Shown here one piece after another: positions 9,760 to 18,205 of a stretch of DNA of 64,000 nucleotides (the first letter of the stretch is position 1; every line of letters begins with the position of its first letter). The position numbers and the translations under genes were made by a program. Location: contig DAIDIG010000001.1 of NCBI GenBank assembly GCA_027459485.1, positions 62,001 to 126,000 of the forward strand, written 5' to 3'. Source of the DNA: Bdellovibrionales bacterium. Lineage in GTDB: Bacteria > Bdellovibrionota > Bdellovibrionia > Bdellovibrionales > UBA1609. The notes under the pieces are model-generated. The model was not told the origin of the DNA. It ran no database searches and saw only the letters and a program-made list of their open reading frames with translations.

Positions 9760-10441
9760 ACTGAAAGATCAAATATCCATTGTCATCATAAGTGCCGCCT
9801 CCGTGCGTGAAGTCTTGGAGGGCGTTGCGAAATGTCGTAATAAATTCTTCGAACAATTGCTGATTTTGTAGCGCGATTTGGGGCGGTGATTGCGGGTCGC
9901 GACCGATCGCCGCGCAATAAATTTTATATACTTTCTTCTGTTGATTGAGATGAATATAGCTGTCTGTCCCGTAGTATAAAAGAAAACCCAATGCCCCCAA
10001 ACTGATGATGTGAACCCCGGTTCGCAGATTGAGGCGTAAATGAAGCGCCGACGCTTTGGCCATGATCCCCGACGGGACGACATTTTTAAACAGGCTGAGT
10101 GAACCGAGGGTACCGACGTACGCGGCGATGGTCCCAACAGAACCAGTAATGACACGAATGAATTGTTTGAGTTGGTGATTGCCCGATTGAGCCAATCGCT
10201 CGCGGTAAAAGCTCAACAGTTCCGGTACTTGATCGATGTCAATGCCCTTGAGAAGCATGGGGCCGTAACAATGCGGAGCGCCCCGAACAATGTCGCACCT
10301 GCGAAAATTGACTTTATTGGTTTGAGGGTCGACCCACCATTGAAATTCGGATTGCGGAGTCACGACAAATTGGTTTGAAGAACTGTAACCAGTGTTAGCC
10401 ACGAATATCGAAATCAAAATGCCTACGAGTACTCGACGCAT
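9758..10441 (-). CDS. Exported membrane protein of unknown function
   Basis: 227 aa. The ATG at 10441 is chosen because it starts a clear signal sequence (MRRVLVGILISIFVANTGYS). Starting further upstream would bury it. The mature part has a Cys pair (CDIVRGAPHC), which could form a disulfide, then two hydrophobic segments (IAAYVGTLGSLSLF and VHIISLGALGFLLYYG) and a soluble C-terminal tail. I recognise no family. The layout of a signal peptide, soluble region and membrane pair resembles the protein encoded at 48399-49598 in outline only. Confidence 0.6.
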   Translation of the reverse strand: MRRVLVGILISIFVANTGYSSSNQFVVTPQSEFQWWVDPQTNKVNFRRCDIVRGAPHCYGPMLLKGIDIDQVPELLSFYRERLAQSGNHQLKQFIRVITGSVGTIAAYVGTLGSLSLFKNVVPSGIMAKASALHLRLNLRTGVHIISLGALGFLLYYGTDSYIHLNQQKKVYKIYCAAIGRDPQSPPQIALQNQQLFEEFITTFRNALQDFTHGGGTYDDNGYLIFQ

Positions 10442-10479
10442 ATCATCTAATTCAGCAAGTCTTGTGCCAATTCGAGCAT

Positions 10480-11196
10480 TTAGCGCGTCAAATCTTTGTA
10501 ATGCGCCAGTGCGAAATACAGCGATGATTTCGGCAAGTTGAACCATTTATGGGCGTCGTTGCGTGGCGGGGTCAGTGTACTTTCGAGTAAATTGGCGCAG
10601 AGATTTCGTCCGACTTCTCGCCGAAAGCCGAATACTCCCCACGGTTGCGCGCCATTCGAGTCAAGCGGCTTTTCAGCGTGCCGATTGAGCTTCGTATCGA
10701 CAACACCATAGGAGCGGCACTGCTCGGCGCTCGCCTCAAACAATGCCCACACGGTTTGTGCCGACGCCAGGGCTTCGATCATTTCGCCCGCGATCGCCTC
10801 GGGTGTAAAATCGCTGTCGGGCAAAACGACGAGATTGCGCATGCGCCAATGCGGCTCTGAAACGAGAATGCTCTCGGGCCATTCGCGCGTGGGCTCGACA
10901 AATTGAAACGTAAGCGGCTGTTCGCGCTGGCGCCGTTCGAGATGAGCCGCGAGTGAAACTTTGTCTTTGCGCGTGATCACGTGGGCCGCGACGTGTAGTC
11001 GTGCGGCGATATCGAGCGCAAAATCGATCATGTGATTGTAGTCCGGTCGCGACAGCATCTCTTTGCAATCGGGCGATGCAGATGGCGTCGCACAGTCCTG
11101 CACGGTGCGTACGCGCGTGCCGTAGCCCGCCGCCGGTATGAGTATCAAGGCATCGTTGACAAACGCGCGCTCATTCAACAAAGAATAACCCCTCAT
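10480..11196 (-). CDS. Sugar-phosphate nucleotidyltransferase-like protein
   Basis: About 238 aa. LIPAAGYGTRVRTVQDCATPSAS near the N-terminus resembles the AAGxGTR nucleotide-binding loop of NDP-sugar pyrophosphorylases. NLVVLPDSDF supplies the internal Asp region that holds the metal. Such enzymes make activated sugars for surface polymers. The loop lacks the usual Arg-Lys pair (TRVRTVQ... replaces TRLxPxTxxxPK), so activity is uncertain. ATG at 11196 shares its bases with the start of the divergent glycosyltransferase. Several TTG codons just downstream are alternatives. Confidence 0.6.
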   Translation of the reverse strand: MRGYSLLNERAFVNDALILIPAAGYGTRVRTVQDCATPSASPDCKEMLSRPDYNHMIDFALDIAARLHVAAHVITRKDKVSLAAHLERRQREQPLTFQFVEPTREWPESILVSEPHWRMRNLVVLPDSDFTPEAIAGEMIEALASAQTVWALFEASAEQCRSYGVVDTKLNRHAEKPLDSNGAQPWGVFGFRREVGRNLCANLLESTLTPPRNDAHKWFNLPKSSLYFALAHYKDLTR

Positions 11197-11956
11197 GATA
11201 GTGGCTGTCTTGTCATACAATCATCCTGAGCACACGTCACGGGCCGTAAACTCAGTGCGCGCTCTCGTGCCCGATGCGAGCATTTTGCTCGTGCATAACG
11301 GCTCGCGTGCTGAGGTCGAATCGCGATTGCGCAAAGAGTTCACCGGCATTCAGCATTTCTTGGTCCACGAAAATCACGGCTTTTCTCAAGGGGCGAACAT
11401 TGCGCTTCGCGAGTGTTTCGCGCGCGAATCTGACTGGGTTTTATTTGTAACGAATGATTGTGAGCTTTCGGCGATCGGTGCGATGCCGCCGCGGCCGGGG
11501 CTCTATGCGCCGCTTATTTTTCGCCGCTCGAAAAATAAAGTCGATTCGATCGGGGGAGGGTTTCAGCCTTTGACCGGTCGCTTACGCCATGAACGCGAAG
11601 TCACTTCACCGGGGTTGGGGTGGAAGTTTTACGTCCCCGGCACTGCATTTCTGATTCATCGAGATACTTGGCGAAGGTTGTGGCGCGCTCCCTGTGAAAT
11701 TTACGATGAATCACTTCATACGTATTGGGAAGACGTCGATCTCTCGATGCGTGCGCACGCGCTGAAATTGACAATTGGGGTGTGGCCCGAATTTCAGCTG
11801 ATTCATAAGGTCGGCAAAACCTGTCATAAAAATCCGTTTTACACCCGCTACCTGTTTCAGCGAAACCGAGCTATCGTGAGCCGCCGTTATACTCCGAAAT
11901 GGCTGAGGCTCGTGCAGCGGCTATTTGTGCAAAACGCCCCTTCTGGCGCCTTCTAA
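11195..11956 (+). CDS. Glycosyltransferase family 2
   Basis: 253 aa. IVAVLSYNHPEHTSRAVNSV is the typical GT-A N-terminus. LFVTNDCEL supplies the DxD-like metal and nucleotide-sugar site, and WEDVDLSMRA is the ED catalytic-base region seen in rhamnosyltransferase-like GT2 enzymes. There are no membrane segments, so a cytosolic or peripheral enzyme is expected. It is paired divergently with a nucleotidyltransferase-like gene, which fits cell-surface polysaccharide synthesis. The acceptor and donor sugars are unknown. Confidence 0.8.
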   Translation: MIVAVLSYNHPEHTSRAVNSVRALVPDASILLVHNGSRAEVESRLRKEFTGIQHFLVHENHGFSQGANIALRECFARESDWVLFVTNDCELSAIGAMPPRPGLYAPLIFRRSKNKVDSIGGGFQPLTGRLRHEREVTSPGLGWKFYVPGTAFLIHRDTWRRLWRAPCEIYDESLHTYWEDVDLSMRAHALKLTIGVWPEFQLIHKVGKTCHKNPFYTRYLFQRNRAIVSRRYTPKWLRLVQRLFVQNAPSGAF

Positions 11957-12029
11957 GAGTCACACTTGGCCCCAATTTCGCAGATCGAATCAGTGGTTCG
12001 ATTCACCAACGTTTTAATTGAGGGTTCGC

Positions 12030-12935
12030 GTGCCTAAACTTTTAACAGCGTTACCATTTTTTGTCTCTTTATCGGCATTTTTGCTTCTAACCGGGTGGAG
12101 TGGACGAAGTTTTGCCAAGACTTATTATCAGGTTTTGGACGTGCCAAGGGGCGCGTCGATAGACGTAATCACGATGGCCTACCGCCGATTGGCCATGAAG
12201 TATCATCCCGATCGAGATAAGGTCACAAACTCGGGAAGCAAAGATAAATTTCAAGAGGTACAAGAGGCCTTCGAAGTGCTCAAAGACCCCGAAAAGCGAG
12301 CGCAGTACGACAGTAATCTAAAAGGCGACTTTACGACCAACATCAATCGATCAAATAGGCCGTCGCCGAATTCGAGTTGGGATGCAACTTGGCTCAACAT
12401 CACGCGCGCGGTAACGATTGCGGATTTGATTCGGGCAAAGGATGCGGCCCTGGCCGTTGCACCAACAAGCGAGGATTTTACTCAAGCATTTCTCTACAAG
12501 AGTGCCGAATTGCAAACCGCGCCACTCTCAGAGTTATTGATCCGTTACATGCTTAAATTTTGGACTTTAAAGCCGCGCGCCGATCAGATTGCCGCGGTTA
12601 CGCTTGCATCGGGCAACAATGCGCTTTTGTACGGAACTTATCGCACATTTTTACAATACACCCAAGACCCCACTCGCTACGTAGAGCTGCTCAATTTTAA
12701 TTTTCAAAAGCATATGATGTTTGGGGAGCGAGATTATATTTTGGCCGCCGTTCGTGAAACCATTCGGCATTTTCGCGAGATCAACAAGTCGGAGGTTCAC
12801 GTTGCTGAGCTCTTCGATGTGCTACAGCAAAGATTCGGGCCGGATTCTGCACGTCAAGCGATGCGCTTAGGTTATCCCGACGATAGCTCTTTTCGAGTCA
12901 CTTGCGGAGAATTTCTCCGCAAAATCTTTCGTTAA
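12030..12935 (+). CDS. J-domain protein with N-terminal signal or anchor
   Basis: 301 aa. GTG at 12030 is preferred over TTG at 12018 because a GAGG site lies six bases upstream. After a hydrophobic segment (residues about 4-27, ending SFA) comes a complete J domain, [12 protein letters not shown] to RAQYDS, with the HPD motif in KYHPDRDK. J domains stimulate Hsp70 ATPases. The remaining ~200 residues are helical and unrecognised. Whether the J domain faces the cytosol (anchor) or the periplasm (cleaved signal) is not settled by charge distribution. Confidence 0.75.
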   Translation: MPKLLTALPFFVSLSAFLLLTGWSGRSFAKTYYQVLDVPRGASIDVITMAYRRLAMKYHPDRDKVTNSGSKDKFQEVQEAFEVLKDPEKRAQYDSNLKGDFTTNINRSNRPSPNSSWDATWLNITRAVTIADLIRAKDAALAVAPTSEDFTQAFLYKSAELQTAPLSELLIRYMLKFWTLKPRADQIAAVTLASGNNALLYGTYRTFLQYTQDPTRYVELLNFNFQKHMMFGERDYILAAVRETIRHFREINKSEVHVAELFDVLQQRFGPDSARQAMRLGYPDDSSFRVTCGEFLRKIFR

Positions 12936-12974
12936 AGCGTCAGCGATTAAAAGTTTTTCGGGTGCAAGGTTTTC

Positions 12975-13556
12975 TCAATGCGGCAAAGCGCGTTCAATTC
13001 GCCGATCTGGTACAAGCCACATGATCGCTACGAATACGTAGATTGAAATCGCCAACCACCGATACCAAAACGAAGCGACTATAGCTACGAAATACAAAAC
13101 CGGTGAAATATTACCTTTTAAGTCTGGCCCGATGGCGCGCTTAAGCAGTGAGTTCTCACCCTGCGATGCAATGATTTGCCTTTGCAGCAGCCAATAGGCA
13201 ATTGCGGCCATGAGCAAAATAACTCCGTAAAGCGCCGTGGGCAAACTGGAAAAATGGTTTTCGCCCATCCAACCCGTGGCAAACGGCACGAGCGACAACC
13301 AAAAAAGAAGATGGGTATTGGTCCACAGTATGGAGCCGTTCACTTTATCGAGGGTGTGCAGCATATGATGATGGTTGTTCCAGTAAATTGCGAGATAAAT
13401 GAAACTCAATACATAGCTGAAAAACACGGGGCCTAAGGGTTCAAGCGCCGACCAATTTCCGCCTTGAGGGACATGAATCTCTAAAACCAAAATGGTAATG
13501 AGAATTGCAATGACACCATCACTAAATGCCTCGACTCGATTTTTTCCAATTTTCAT
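12975..13556 (-). CDS. TMEM175-family potassium channel-like protein (DUF1211)
   Basis: 193 aa. The first helix carries RVEAFSDGVIAILITILVLEI, matching the RxxxFSDG(V)xAI signature of TMEM175/DUF1211 proteins, which form K+-conducting channels in bacteria. About six hydrophobic helices are visible, including LSFIYLAIYWNNHHHML. The length is that of a single bacterial repeat, so it would act as a tetramer. It faces the J-domain gene tail to tail, with 39 bases between. Confidence 0.82.
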   Translation of the reverse strand: MKIGKNRVEAFSDGVIAILITILVLEIHVPQGGNWSALEPLGPVFFSYVLSFIYLAIYWNNHHHMLHTLDKVNGSILWTNTHLLFWLSLVPFATGWMGENHFSSLPTALYGVILLMAAIAYWLLQRQIIASQGENSLLKRAIGPDLKGNISPVLYFVAIVASFWYRWLAISIYVFVAIMWLVPDRRIERALPH

Positions 13557-13754
13557 TTGTTCCTTTATAATTGAGGGGTACGCGTATTAAGTCAATAAAA
13601 CGAAGGTGAGCTGCCGGATGCTCGTATCGCGGACTAATTTGTGCAAGCTTCTAACTGACTGCAAAGATTCACACGTCATTTGACTATTGCGCTGTCGACC
13701 GACGGGTGCTGCCCCATCGTAAGATGGGCGCTTTCGTGTAATATGGCGGCACAT
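13557..13754. other. Intergenic region with a hairpin
   Basis: This 198-bp gap lies between two minus-strand genes. It contains a hairpin at about 13711-13729 (CCCATC, four-base loop, GATGGG) with no T tract. I see no coding frame or tRNA-like pattern. Confidence 0.4.
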
Positions 13755-14174
13755 TCAGTTTGTGATCAGATTTAATGTGCAGCCTTGAACATTGTAGAAA
13801 ATTTTGGTCGTTACTACGCCTACATTTGGGACACTACCCGATTCTGTTACAATGTCGCTAGCTGCAGAGGTCACCGTTAGCGTGTATTTTGTCTGGTTGG
13901 ACATAGCGAGAAGGGCCTCGGTTCTACAGTTTTCTAATACTGGAGGTAGAGGACCGTTAATTTGCTCTGATCCACCATTCGTGTCGGTTGTAATGCTGTA
14001 ATGAACATTATTTGAATCTGTAATAAAAAGCGTTCCAAGAAAGCTTGTGCCCACGCTCGTTACCTTTTGGATCGTCAGTGGCGCCCCAACTGGCACAGAG
14101 ACCTGTTGCGAAAAGGCGTCCATCGGTAATATCAAAGTCAGACCCACACCTAGAGCCACCAATATTTTTCTCAT
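13755..14174 (-). CDS. Small exported protein of unknown function
   Basis: 139 aa with a type I signal peptide (MRKILVALGVGLTLILPMDAFS-QQ). The mature part is Ser/Thr/Val-rich with predicted beta character and two Cys residues (ENCRTEA and QGCTLN) that could pair in the periplasm. I recognise no family. Base composition is visibly more AT-rich than in the metabolic genes around it, which may mark recent acquisition or low selection. The gene is followed by the hairpin in the downstream gap. Confidence 0.5.
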   Translation of the reverse strand: MRKILVALGVGLTLILPMDAFSQQVSVPVGAPLTIQKVTSVGTSFLGTLFITDSNNVHYSITTDTNGGSEQINGPLPPVLENCRTEALLAMSNQTKYTLTVTSAASDIVTESGSVPNVGVVTTKIFYNVQGCTLNLITN

Positions 14175-14197
14175 GGTATTCCCCCTTTTGTCTTCAA

Positions 14198-14416
14198 TTA
14201 ATAAATACCCAAAACAATGTTTGTTTCTTCATTGGATGTACTTGAATTGCTAATTTGATTAGTTGGGTTACTTTCTGGAGAAACGCTCGCTGATGTTTGC
14301 GAATTTGTTGAAGCTGCGCCTATAGATTTAAATGCTGATCCTGAGCAGTTTTGAAACTCAACAATGCCGACTAGCGCGAATATGAGAATTGCAATTTTAA
14401 TAATTTTTGCTTTCAT
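14198..14416 (-). CDS. Small putative lipoprotein with FQNC motif
   Basis: 72 aa. Lys-rich start (MKAKIIK), a hydrophobic stretch (IAILIFALVGIVEF) and then QNCSGSAF, followed by a Ser/Thr/Asn-rich disordered tail. The layout is that of a lipoprotein, but position -1 to the Cys is Asn rather than Gly, Ala or Ser. Two other genes in this window show the same deviation. The sequence is AT-rich. It probably shares a transcript with the gene at 13755-14174, 23 bases downstream. Function unknown. Confidence 0.45.
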   Translation of the reverse strand: MKAKIIKIAILIFALVGIVEFQNCSGSAFKSIGAASTNSQTSASVSPESNPTNQISNSSTSNEETNIVLGIY

Positions 14417-14538
14417 ATAACATTTAAAGAAGCAATCGTTATGCCAATTAATGGCAAATTGAGAAGGCTTACACCAACAAACAGTGTTTATGCACTTAAC
14501 GATTGTTGACTATTTTAGCGACAGTAATGCGCTTGAAA

Positions 14539-14615
14539 TGGGGCGGACGACGGGGCTCGAACCCGCGACAACCGGAATCACAATCCGGGGCTCTACCAAC
14601 TGAGCTACGACCGCC
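14539..14615 (-). tRNA. tRNA-His (GTG anticodon)
   Basis: The reverse complement folds into a cloverleaf: D arm GCTCAGTTGGTAGAGC, anticodon stem CCGGA/TCCGG around TTGTGAT (anticodon GTG), and a T arm with TTCGAGC. An extra 5' G (G-1) faces C73, the His identity element. The CCA end is encoded (14539-14541 on this strand). One U-U mismatch sits in the acceptor stem. It lies 72 bases downstream of mtnC on the same strand. Confidence 0.96.
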
Positions 14616-14687
14616 ATAGCGATGGCCTGACCCGCAAACCGGGCCGTAAGTCGACCAAAATTTCAGGCCGCCAATATAGGCTGAATC

Positions 14688-15380
14688 TCAAAGTTCATCA
14701 AGCGAAGAAAAAACGTGGTGCTTGCATGATCGGCCAGCCCGATCGTTTTCAAAAATGGCGGGGTTTCGAACAATTAGCGCCGTCATGTAACCGGCTGACT
14801 GGGCAGCATCAAGTTCTTCGACAACGTCTGAAACGAACAGAATTTCTGAGGGGTCATACCCGGTCTCGGCGGCGATTTCGCGATAGCTTTCGGAGTCGCG
14901 TTTAGACCCGGTTGAGAGGTCGAAGTGTGACGAGAGATACTCGCGCACATCGCCCTCGACACTGTAGCGAAAAAATAAATCCTGAGCCGCCTTCGAGCCC
15001 GATGAATAAATGCCAAGCTCGCGACCCTCAGTGCGCCACTCGCGCCACATCGGCAACACATCGTCATATAGGTGGGCGCGAAACGCATCGGCTTCATAAC
15101 CTTCGCGCCAGATCAAACCTTGCAGAGTTTTTAGAGCCGGGTGTTTTACGTCTTGCTTGATCCAATTGAGTAGCGTTTGAATCGCCGCTTCGTCTGTCGT
15201 CGCACCCGTTTGCCTCAAACAGTCTCGAACAGTCGGATTGTTGTAATGTTGACTGACGTACGTTCGCAAGCGCTCGGCCGAATAGGGGAATAAAACCTGG
15301 CGCACGAAAAAGAGCTCCGAAATCGTGCCTTCGATATCCATCAATACAAAGCGAGCCGCTTTGAATTCCGGTGTTTTCAT
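14688..15380 (-). CDS. mtnC: Enolase-phosphatase E1 (MtnC), methionine salvage
   Basis: 230 aa from the ATG at 15380, which overlaps the mtnB stop as ATGA. The HAD motif I is FVLMDIEGTIS (nucleophile Asp15, with the Glu-Gly spacing typical of E1). YSSGSKAAQDLFF is motif II and LFVSDVVEELDAA motif IV. The enzyme enolises and dephosphorylates 2,3-diketo-5-methylthiopentyl-1-phosphate to the acireductone in the cytosol. It is the last gene of the operon and its substrate is made by the mtnB product encoded just upstream. Confidence 0.93.
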   Translation of the reverse strand: MKTPEFKAARFVLMDIEGTISELFFVRQVLFPYSAERLRTYVSQHYNNPTVRDCLRQTGATTDEAAIQTLLNWIKQDVKHPALKTLQGLIWREGYEADAFRAHLYDDVLPMWREWRTEGRELGIYSSGSKAAQDLFFRYSVEGDVREYLSSHFDLSTGSKRDSESYREIAAETGYDPSEILFVSDVVEELDAAQSAGYMTALIVRNPAIFENDRAGRSCKHHVFSSLDEL

Positions 15381-16027
15381 ACGCCCGCAAGCTCCAAAGC
15401 ATGACATTCGAATAAAAACTCAAAAGCCTCGGCGTGTCTGCGGGCGATAGCAAGCGTCGGTGCCCATGTGTAAAGCCCGTGACCGGCGATCAGAAAGCCC
15501 GAAATCACGGGGTTACTGGCCAGCAGTTGGACTACCTGCCGCGCAAAAGCGACCATGTCCTGGCTATTGGAGAGAATTGGCACGCGCACGACATTTTCGT
15601 GGCTGTATTCGCCATCGAACGCCTTTTGTAACTCGTAACCTTTAAAGAGCAGATGGCCTTGTTCGCAAAAGCGAAGAGATAGGCGGGTATTGTACGGCGA
15701 GTGCGTATGCAACACCGCCCGAGCTTGCGGGCGCGCGCGATAAATCGCCGTATGTATCAACGTCTCCGCTGAAGGCCGCGCCTCGCGTGGGGCCACCACC
15801 GCGATGTCGTCCGCAGCCGGCGCGATGACCATCACATCCTCGGCTGTCATTTTAAATTTATCGACGCCCGAGCGAGAGATCGCGATGAAATCCGCCGCGA
15901 GTCTGGCGGAATAGTTCGAACTCGTCGCGGGCGACCAACCTCGCTCGGCCAGAAAACGCCCCGTTTCGGCGAGTTGAAGCGCGAGATCAAGAAACTCATT
16001 TGATTTTAAAATGCTTTCAACTGACAC
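15377..16027 (-). CDS. mtnB: Methylthioribulose-1-phosphate dehydratase (MtnB)
   Basis: 216 aa, class II aldolase fold. The zinc ligands His107 and His109 are in AVLHTHSPYNTRLS and the third His183 in LIAGHGLYTW. WSPATSSNYSAR is the N-terminal MtnB signature. The enzyme dehydrates 5-methylthioribulose-1-phosphate in methionine salvage. Its start overlaps the end of mtnD by 11 bases and its stop overlaps mtnC by 4, pointing to coupled translation. Confidence 0.93.
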   Translation of the reverse strand: MSVESILKSNEFLDLALQLAETGRFLAERGWSPATSSNYSARLAADFIAISRSGVDKFKMTAEDVMVIAPAADDIAVVAPREARPSAETLIHTAIYRARPQARAVLHTHSPYNTRLSLRFCEQGHLLFKGYELQKAFDGEYSHENVVRVPILSNSQDMVAFARQVVQLLASNPVISGFLIAGHGLYTWAPTLAIARRHAEAFEFLFECHALELAGV

Positions 16028-16556
16028 GAATCGACATCCCAGTGTAGTTCGCTACCCAACCTTCTTTGTTCGTGAAATACCTCACGGCTTTTATCCGCCG
16101 GCGCTCGTCAAGTACGAACCAATGCTCCGTTTCGGCCGGTACACGGATGTATTCGCCGGCTTCGACCGTCAACAGAACCTGTTGTTTGTCGGGCATAATA
16201 AATCCGAAGCGGCCCGATCCGTCGACGATATATCTCACTTCATCGTCGTCGTGAGTGTGAGTTCGGTTGAAAATTTTGAGCAGCTCGTCGAGTTTCGGGG
16301 TCTCTCGGTGAAGAACGACTAGATCGCGCGCCTGATAACCGAACCGCCTTTTTTGATTTTCGAAGCGATCGTCGAGCGCAATCAATAGCTCTTCTTTTTG
16401 CACGTCAGTTAAAGTGTCTGAGGCCAGCAATGCCGACAATTTCGGAGTTCGTTCAAACGGCCATTGTGCGAGTTCAATACCTAGACGAGAAAGCGCCTTT
16501 TGAATGTTGTCGAGCGTCGTCACAATTTGACCGTCTTCGAACTTAAGTTGCGCCAT
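16017..16556 (-). CDS. mtnD: Acireductone dioxygenase (MtnD)
   Basis: 179 aa, cupin fold. Metal ligands are His100, His102 and Glu106 in RTHTHDDDEVRYI and His145 in PAETEHWF, the full acireductone dioxygenase set. With Fe2+ the enzyme gives the ketoacid precursor of methionine plus formate. With Ni2+ it follows the off-pathway route giving CO. Gene order mtnE, mtnD, mtnB, mtnC supports the salvage role. It starts three bases after mtnE. Confidence 0.94.
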   Translation of the reverse strand: MAQLKFEDGQIVTTLDNIQKALSRLGIELAQWPFERTPKLSALLASDTLTDVQKEELLIALDDRFENQKRRFGYQARDLVVLHRETPKLDELLKIFNRTHTHDDDEVRYIVDGSGRFGFIMPDKQQVLLTVEAGEYIRVPAETEHWFVLDERRRIKAVRYFTNKEGWVANYTGMSIRVS

Positions 16557-16559
16557 CGG

Positions 16560-17723
16560 CTAAAACCCTCCGCGCAATTCGCGCAGCTGTTTGCAGGCTT
16601 TATTGAGCCGTTCGTCCGTCACTCCGAAGCAAAATCGTATGTAGCGATCACCGGCGCTTGAATGAAAGAATGCCCGCCCCGGCACTCCGGCGACGCGAAC
16701 TTTTTCGAGCAACTTCATGGCGAAATCTCTCGAATCGGCCACACCGAAGCGCGAAGTGTCGGCGAGCACGTAATATGCGCCCTGCGGGGCGATCGGATTC
16801 ATCCCAACCGTCTCGAGCGTTTCGCAAATCTGATCGCGTTTAGCCTGAAACTCCTCGCGTAACTCGGTGAAATAAGATGGATTCAAAACAGTGAATCCGG
16901 CGAGCGCGCCATGTTGGAGTGGCGTTGGTGCGCAAACATAAAATAAGTCATTCGCCAGGCGAATTTTCTCGGCCATCGCTTCAGGGGCGCACACGTATCC
17001 CAAGCGCCAACCGGTCATTGAAAACGTTTTCGACAGACCCATGAGCGTGACCGTGCAATCGGCTAGTGACGCAAGCGACCCCGGCGACACGTGCTCGCGG
17101 CCGTCGTAGCGAAAGTATTCGTACATTTCATCCGTAATTACGATGAGATCGTGGTCGTGAGCGACGCGGGCAACTAATTCAAGTTCGCTTTCGTTCCACA
17201 TTTTGCCGCTCGGGTTCGCCGGCGTGCAAACGACGATCGCGCGTGTGTTCGGCTGAATTGCTTTTCGAATCGCTGTTTCATCGACGGTCATACCCGAAAA
17301 CGGCACGAATTGAGGTTCTAATTCGGCGAGTACGGCGGCATTGAGGTGATAGCCGTAAAACGGTTCAAATAGTAGAATTCCATCGCCCGGGTTAAACAAA
17401 GCCATCAGAGTCGACGCATACCCGCCGGTTGCGCCAACGGTTACGATGATTTGTTTGTCGGCATGAACGCGAATGCCGTTTTCGCGCTCGAGCTTTTGGG
17501 CAATCGCTGCGCGCAAAGGGGCAATACCTTCAGCCGCTGAATAAATTGCCTTGTCGTGCGAGACCAGAGCGGCTTGGGCGGATTTGACAATTGGCTCAGG
17601 GGTTGGCAATTCGCAGATTCCTTGCCCCAGATTGATGCCGTTCAAGCGCAGACACTCTCGTGTCATGGCGCGAATATCAGATTGGACCAGCCCCTCGATA
17701 CGTTTCGACCCGATTTTATTCAT
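16560..17723 (-). CDS. mtnE: PLP aminotransferase, probable methionine-salvage MtnE
   Basis: 387 aa, fold-type I class I/II aminotransferase. Visible are NLGQGICELPTPEPIV at the N-terminus, CTPANPSGKMWNE, ITDEMYEYFRYDG and the PLP lysine in LSKTFSMTGWRLGY. The family alone does not fix the substrate. Placement directly before mtnD, mtnB and mtnC makes the final step, transamination of ketomethylthiobutyrate to methionine, the likely role. A general aspartate or aromatic aminotransferase is the alternative. Confidence 0.85.
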   Translation of the reverse strand: MNKIGSKRIEGLVQSDIRAMTRECLRLNGINLGQGICELPTPEPIVKSAQAALVSHDKAIYSAAEGIAPLRAAIAQKLERENGIRVHADKQIIVTVGATGGYASTLMALFNPGDGILLFEPFYGYHLNAAVLAELEPQFVPFSGMTVDETAIRKAIQPNTRAIVVCTPANPSGKMWNESELELVARVAHDHDLIVITDEMYEYFRYDGREHVSPGSLASLADCTVTLMGLSKTFSMTGWRLGYVCAPEAMAEKIRLANDLFYVCAPTPLQHGALAGFTVLNPSYFTELREEFQAKRDQICETLETVGMNPIAPQGAYYVLADTSRFGVADSRDFAMKLLEKVRVAGVPGRAFFHSSAGDRYIRFCFGVTDERLNKACKQLRELRGGF

Positions 17724-17737
17724 TTGAATTCTATAGT

Positions 17738-18205
17738 TTATTTTTGGGAGCGTTGCAATTCTTGCCGAATAGTTAAGGCAATTTCACCGGCCACTTGCAT
17801 GGCCGGATTGGTGCTGACTTGGCCGAAAAGCTGTCCGACCAATAAAGCGATCTGCAGCCAGAATTCGGGGTTTTTAAAGGCGGGCGCGTCGGACGAATAA
17901 TCCGTCTCGGCTTTTCGCCAGCTTCGCAAAAAATCGAGAACAGAGCTTTGAATTTCGCGCCGTAGCGTTTGGATCGCACGGCCGATGAGCGCAATCAACA
18001 CCATTGGCAAAATTACGCCGAACGCGAGAGTCAAAATTCCCGTTGCGATGAGTTCTTTTTGAGTGGCGGTCGTATTAGCGCCAAAGTAGCGAACCCCGAT
18101 TACAAGCGCGGCCGAAATCGAAAACGCATTGACCGCAGCAAACAAAATCATCAAGCGTTTGTAAAGCTGCATTCGCCTGAGAGCGCGATCAAGATGAGGC
18201 GTCAT
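17738..18205 (-). CDS. Small membrane protein in the mtn operon
   Basis: 155 aa. Two transmembrane helices are visible (residues about 18-42, LMILFAAVNAFSISAALVIGV, and 54-75, GILTLAFGVILPMVLIALIG), followed by a charged helical region and an amphipathic C-terminus. No family is recognised. Its start overlaps the AI-2E-type permease gene by four bases (ATGA) and mtnE follows 14 bases later, so it may be an accessory subunit of the permease. Confidence 0.6.
   Translation of the reverse strand: MTPHLDRALRRMQLYKRLMILFAAVNAFSISAALVIGVRYFGANTTATQKELIATGILTLAFGVILPMVLIALIGRAIQTLRREIQSSVLDFLRSWRKAETDYSSDAPAFKNPEFWLQIALLVGQLFGQVSTNPAMQVAGEIALTIRQELQRSQK

Noticed and set aside
11985-12005. T-loop-like GGTTCGATTC suggesting a tRNA
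   Set aside because: There is no anticodon arm or acceptor stem around it and the gap is only 73 bp.
14433-14505. Inverted 9-bp repeat CAATCGTTA/TAACGATTG near tRNA-His, possible insertion-sequence ends
   Set aside because: Arms are only 55 bp apart, no transposase or target duplication is present, and the region is AT-rich enough for chance.
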